In this document: positions 5,301 to 7,322 of the stretch, in pieces
Layout: each line of letters starts with the position of its first letter
Position numbering within the stretch: position 1 is the first letter of the stretch
NCBI GenBank assembly: GCA_003524705.1
Contig: DQGV01000232.1
Location: 1-7,322 of the forward strand
Direction of reading: 5' to 3'
DNA length: 7,322 bases
Source of the DNA: Anaerolineae bacterium
GTDB taxonomy: Bacteria > Chloroflexota > Anaerolineae > Anaerolineales > Villigracilaceae
Translations under genes and position numbers: made by a program
The notes under the pieces: generated by a model
Databases searched by the model: none
What the model was told of the DNA's origin: nothing
The model's input: only the letters and a program-made list of their open reading frames with translations

Positions 5301-5310
5301 ATTATATAAT
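5301..5310. promoter_or_regulatory. Palindromic -10 element shared by two divergent promoters
   Basis: ATTATATAAT is a perfect palindrome that contains TATAAT on both strands: plus at 5305-5310 and minus at 5306-5301. On the plus strand it predicts a start near 5317, about 30 nt before the S41 gene. On the minus strand it predicts a start at about 5294, the A of the ATG of the HEPN-like gene. No convincing -35 box is present on either strand. Confidence 0.5.
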
Positions 5311-5346
5311 ACCTTTAGATTTCAAATTGAAACATTGGAGGAAGAA

Positions 5347-7322
5347 ATGAAGAAAAATGTATGGCGCGTTTTTTCTTTGATTTTAATTGTAGGATTAATA
5401 CTTTCTGCTTGTGCACCAAACGTAGAAGAAGTACCGACACAAGAGCCTTCTGCTGAAAATGCCGGCGAGCCTGTACAAGTGCAAGGTGAATATACAATTT
5501 CAAACGATTTTGTTTTTACCTATTATGTTGAAAATGCTGTGGCATTGATTGACATGCACGGCTTTGTGATTCGCGATGAAGAATGGGAACTTCCTGTTGA
5601 TTCGCAAGTGCTAGGTTATATGACCTATGACGCTGAAACATTAAGTGGAACATTTGATTTGAATTTACCTGCTTTGCCCGAAGGTGAATTTAATGATGTT
5701 GATAACAATGGCGAAGAAAATCAAGGCGTGCAAATTTTTGCAGTAGGGTATTCACCCAATTTATACGGCGGACCTTATTCAGTAGGCGATGACCGTTCTC
5801 TTGGTTGGCCCACTTACTTAGCATCTATTAAAGCCGATACAGAAAATGATGATGAAGTGATTGGCGGGAAATTAATCGTTTGGTCACCGGATGCTGAGCA
5901 AAGCTTCCCGAACGGCTTTGGCGAAGATGGTTTGTTATTTACAACTGATGACCCTGTTGCTTCAATTGAATCAGGTTATACGCTTGTAGATTTAGATACC
6001 GAACCATTTACATTTAGTAAATCTCCAATCGCTGAAATGACTTTATATGAACCTGATGATGTGGCACTAAAAGATTTTTCAGGTGATTCATATACTGAAG
6101 CCTTCGATAAAATGTTTGAGCAAATCAGCAAAGAATATGCTTTCAATGGCATTGAAGGTAAACAACCCGATTGGGATGCTTTATATGCAGAATTAAAACC
6201 GCGTGTAGAACAAGCCGAAGCAGACAATGATGCCAATGCTTTTTATCTGGCATTGCGTGATTTTACATGGGCATTTAAAGATGGTCATGTTGGCTTTGAT
6301 GGCGGACAATATTTTGACCAAGATTTTTCCACTGCCACCAGTGGCGGATATGGTTTTGCGATTCGTGAATTAGATGATGGACGTGTTGTCGTTATTTATG
6401 TACTGGAAAACAGCCCTGCCGCGCAAGCAGGGTTGCAAATTGGTGCAGAGATTACAACATTTAATGGCGAGCCAATTTCAGATGCGATTGAAAAAGTTCG
6501 CCCGTATGTCATTCAATCATCTGATATTGATATTCGCTATCAAAAGGCGCGTTATCTATTACGCGCTGAAGTTGGTGATACGGCTGAGATTACATTTACA
6601 AATCCAAACGCTTCATCACAGACGGTCAGCCTGGTTGCTGTTTCCGAAACACAATCTTTCAGCCGAACATCCATTTATTTCGGCGTAAATATTGATGGAT
6701 TATTGCCAGTTGATACACAAATTATCAGGCAAGATAATTCTCAAATTGGTTATATTCGCATCAACACAAACTTTGATGATTTGAATTTACTAGTCCGTTT
6801 GTTTGAACGTTCTTTACAACAATTTGAAGCACGTCAAGTTGACGGCATTATTATTGACATGCGCTATAACAGTGGCGGTGCAAATTTAGGTTTGGCTGGC
6901 TTCTTAACTGACCAAGAGATTCCAATGGGACAATTGGAATATTACAGTGAAGCCACTGGTCAATTTGAAGCAGAAGGTTTACCCGGAAAAGTGTTACCGA
7001 ACGAAAATCAATATCGTTTCGACAAAATGGTTTTATTGGTAGGTCCCGCTTGTGCCAGTGCGTGTGAACTTGAATCGTATGGCTTTAGCCAAGTGCCGGG
7101 CATGATTACAGTTGGTCAATTCCCGACAGGTGGTGTTGTAGCAGAAGTCGCCCGCGGACAATTTACTTTACCTGAAGGCTTTTTCATCCAAGTGCCGACA
7201 GGTCGCTTCACACTAGGGGACGGCAGTATCTTCCTTGAGGGAACAGGAGTCCAACCAACGCTTCGTGTCCCAATAGATGAGACTACTGCATATTCTACAG
7301 ATGATATTGTTTTACAAGCAGG
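5347..7322 (+). CDS. S41-family (C-terminal processing/tricorn-like) serine peptidase lipoprotein, 3' truncated by window edge
   Basis: An unbroken frame of 658 codons runs off the window. Residues 1-22 are a lipoprotein signal ending in the lipobox LSAC, with Cys22 as the lipid anchor, so the enzyme sits on the outer face of the membrane. A low-complexity acidic linker (24-45) leads to an unassigned domain (about 46-240) with a calcium-loop-like DVDNNGEEN (117-125). Residues 250-330 form a helical N-terminal region ending in FKDGHVGF (His314). A PDZ domain spans about 334-385 (GYGFAI, then NSPAAQAGLQIGAEITTFNGEPI), and the peptidase core spans about 420-640: IGYIRIN, DGIIIDMRYNSGG, GPACASACELE with likely nucleophile Ser571, and LEGTGVQP with Glu631. 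The Lys of the Ser/Lys dyad of CtpA-type enzymes is not seen after Ser571, so a tricorn-like Ser/His/Glu arrangement fits better. GGAGGA (5337-5342) supports the ATG. Its substrate is unknown. Confidence 0.9.
   Translation, partial: MKKNVWRVFSLILIVGLILSACAPNVEEVPTQEPSAENAGEPVQVQGEYTISNDFVFTYYVENAVALIDMHGFVIRDEEWELPVDSQVLGYMTYDAETLSGTFDLNLPALPEGEFNDVDNNGEENQGVQIFAVGYSPNLYGGPYSVGDDRSLGWPTYLASIKADTENDDEVIGGKLIVWSPDAEQSFPNGFGEDGLLFTTDDPVASIESGYTLVDLDTEPFTFSKSPIAEMTLYEPDDVALKDFSGDSYTEAFDKMFEQISKEYAFNGIEGKQPDWDALYAELKPRVEQAEADNDANAFYLALRDFTWAFKDGHVGFDGGQYFDQDFSTATSGGYGFAIRELDDGRVVVIYVLENSPAAQAGLQIGAEITTFNGEPISDAIEKVRPYVIQSSDIDIRYQKARYLLRAEVGDTAEITFTNPNASSQTVSLVAVSETQSFSRTSIYFGVNIDGLLPVDTQIIRQDNSQIGYIRINTNFDDLNLLVRLFERSLQQFEARQVDGIIIDMRYNSGGANLGLAGFLTDQEIPMGQLEYYSEATGQFEAEGLPGKVLPNENQYRFDKMVLLVGPACASACELESYGFSQVPGMITVGQFPTGGVVAEVARGQFTLPEGFFIQVPTGRFTLGDGSIFLEGTGVQPTLRVPIDETTAYSTDDIVLQA

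Noticed and set aside
6374..6688. Plus-strand open frame in another phase within the S41 gene
   Set aside because: The main frame is continuous through the PDZ domain and peptidase core, so this is a shadow frame.

Overview
The window looks like an A+T-rich stretch of a bacterial chromosome. The best guess is Chloroflexota, class Anaerolineae. This rests on the mix of gene styles: a large TPR/LuxR-type regulator, a Thr/Pro-linked Cys-rich surface protein, a dockerin-like C-terminal loop, and an S41 lipoprotein. No marker gene proves the taxonomy. I see no tRNA, rRNA, CRISPR array, insertion sequence or phage gene. Both ends cut through genes.

Layout. Positions 1-1401 (+) hold the C-terminal part of a TPR plus LuxR-HTH regulator whose start lies outside the window. 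A strong bidirectional hairpin terminator (1401-1436) separates it from a convergent gene at 1477-3006 (-). That gene encodes an exported protein with five four-cysteine repeats, a hydrophobic segment that resembles a type IV pilin N-terminus, and a single dockerin-like calcium loop at its very end. A 192-bp divergent intergenic region follows, carrying a perfect 16-bp palindrome and candidate promoters. Next is a tight + strand operon: an ECF-type sigma factor (3199-3771, TTG start), a DegV/FakB-type fatty-acid-binding protein (3775-4617) and an 87-residue single-pass membrane protein (4637-4900), ended by a GC-rich terminator. A small, probably HEPN-like gene runs on the minus strand (4977-5294). 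Divergent from it, across a shared palindromic -10 element, is an S41-family lipoprotein peptidase that runs off the right edge (5347-7322).

How the parts may work together. The operon pairs a transcription initiation factor with a lipid-binding protein and a small membrane protein that is placed where an anti-sigma factor would be expected. One testable inference is that membrane or fatty-acid status is relayed to the sigma factor, which may control itself and the divergent Cys-rich surface protein through the shared intergenic region. The sequence supports the gene order and motifs; the regulatory circuit is inference.
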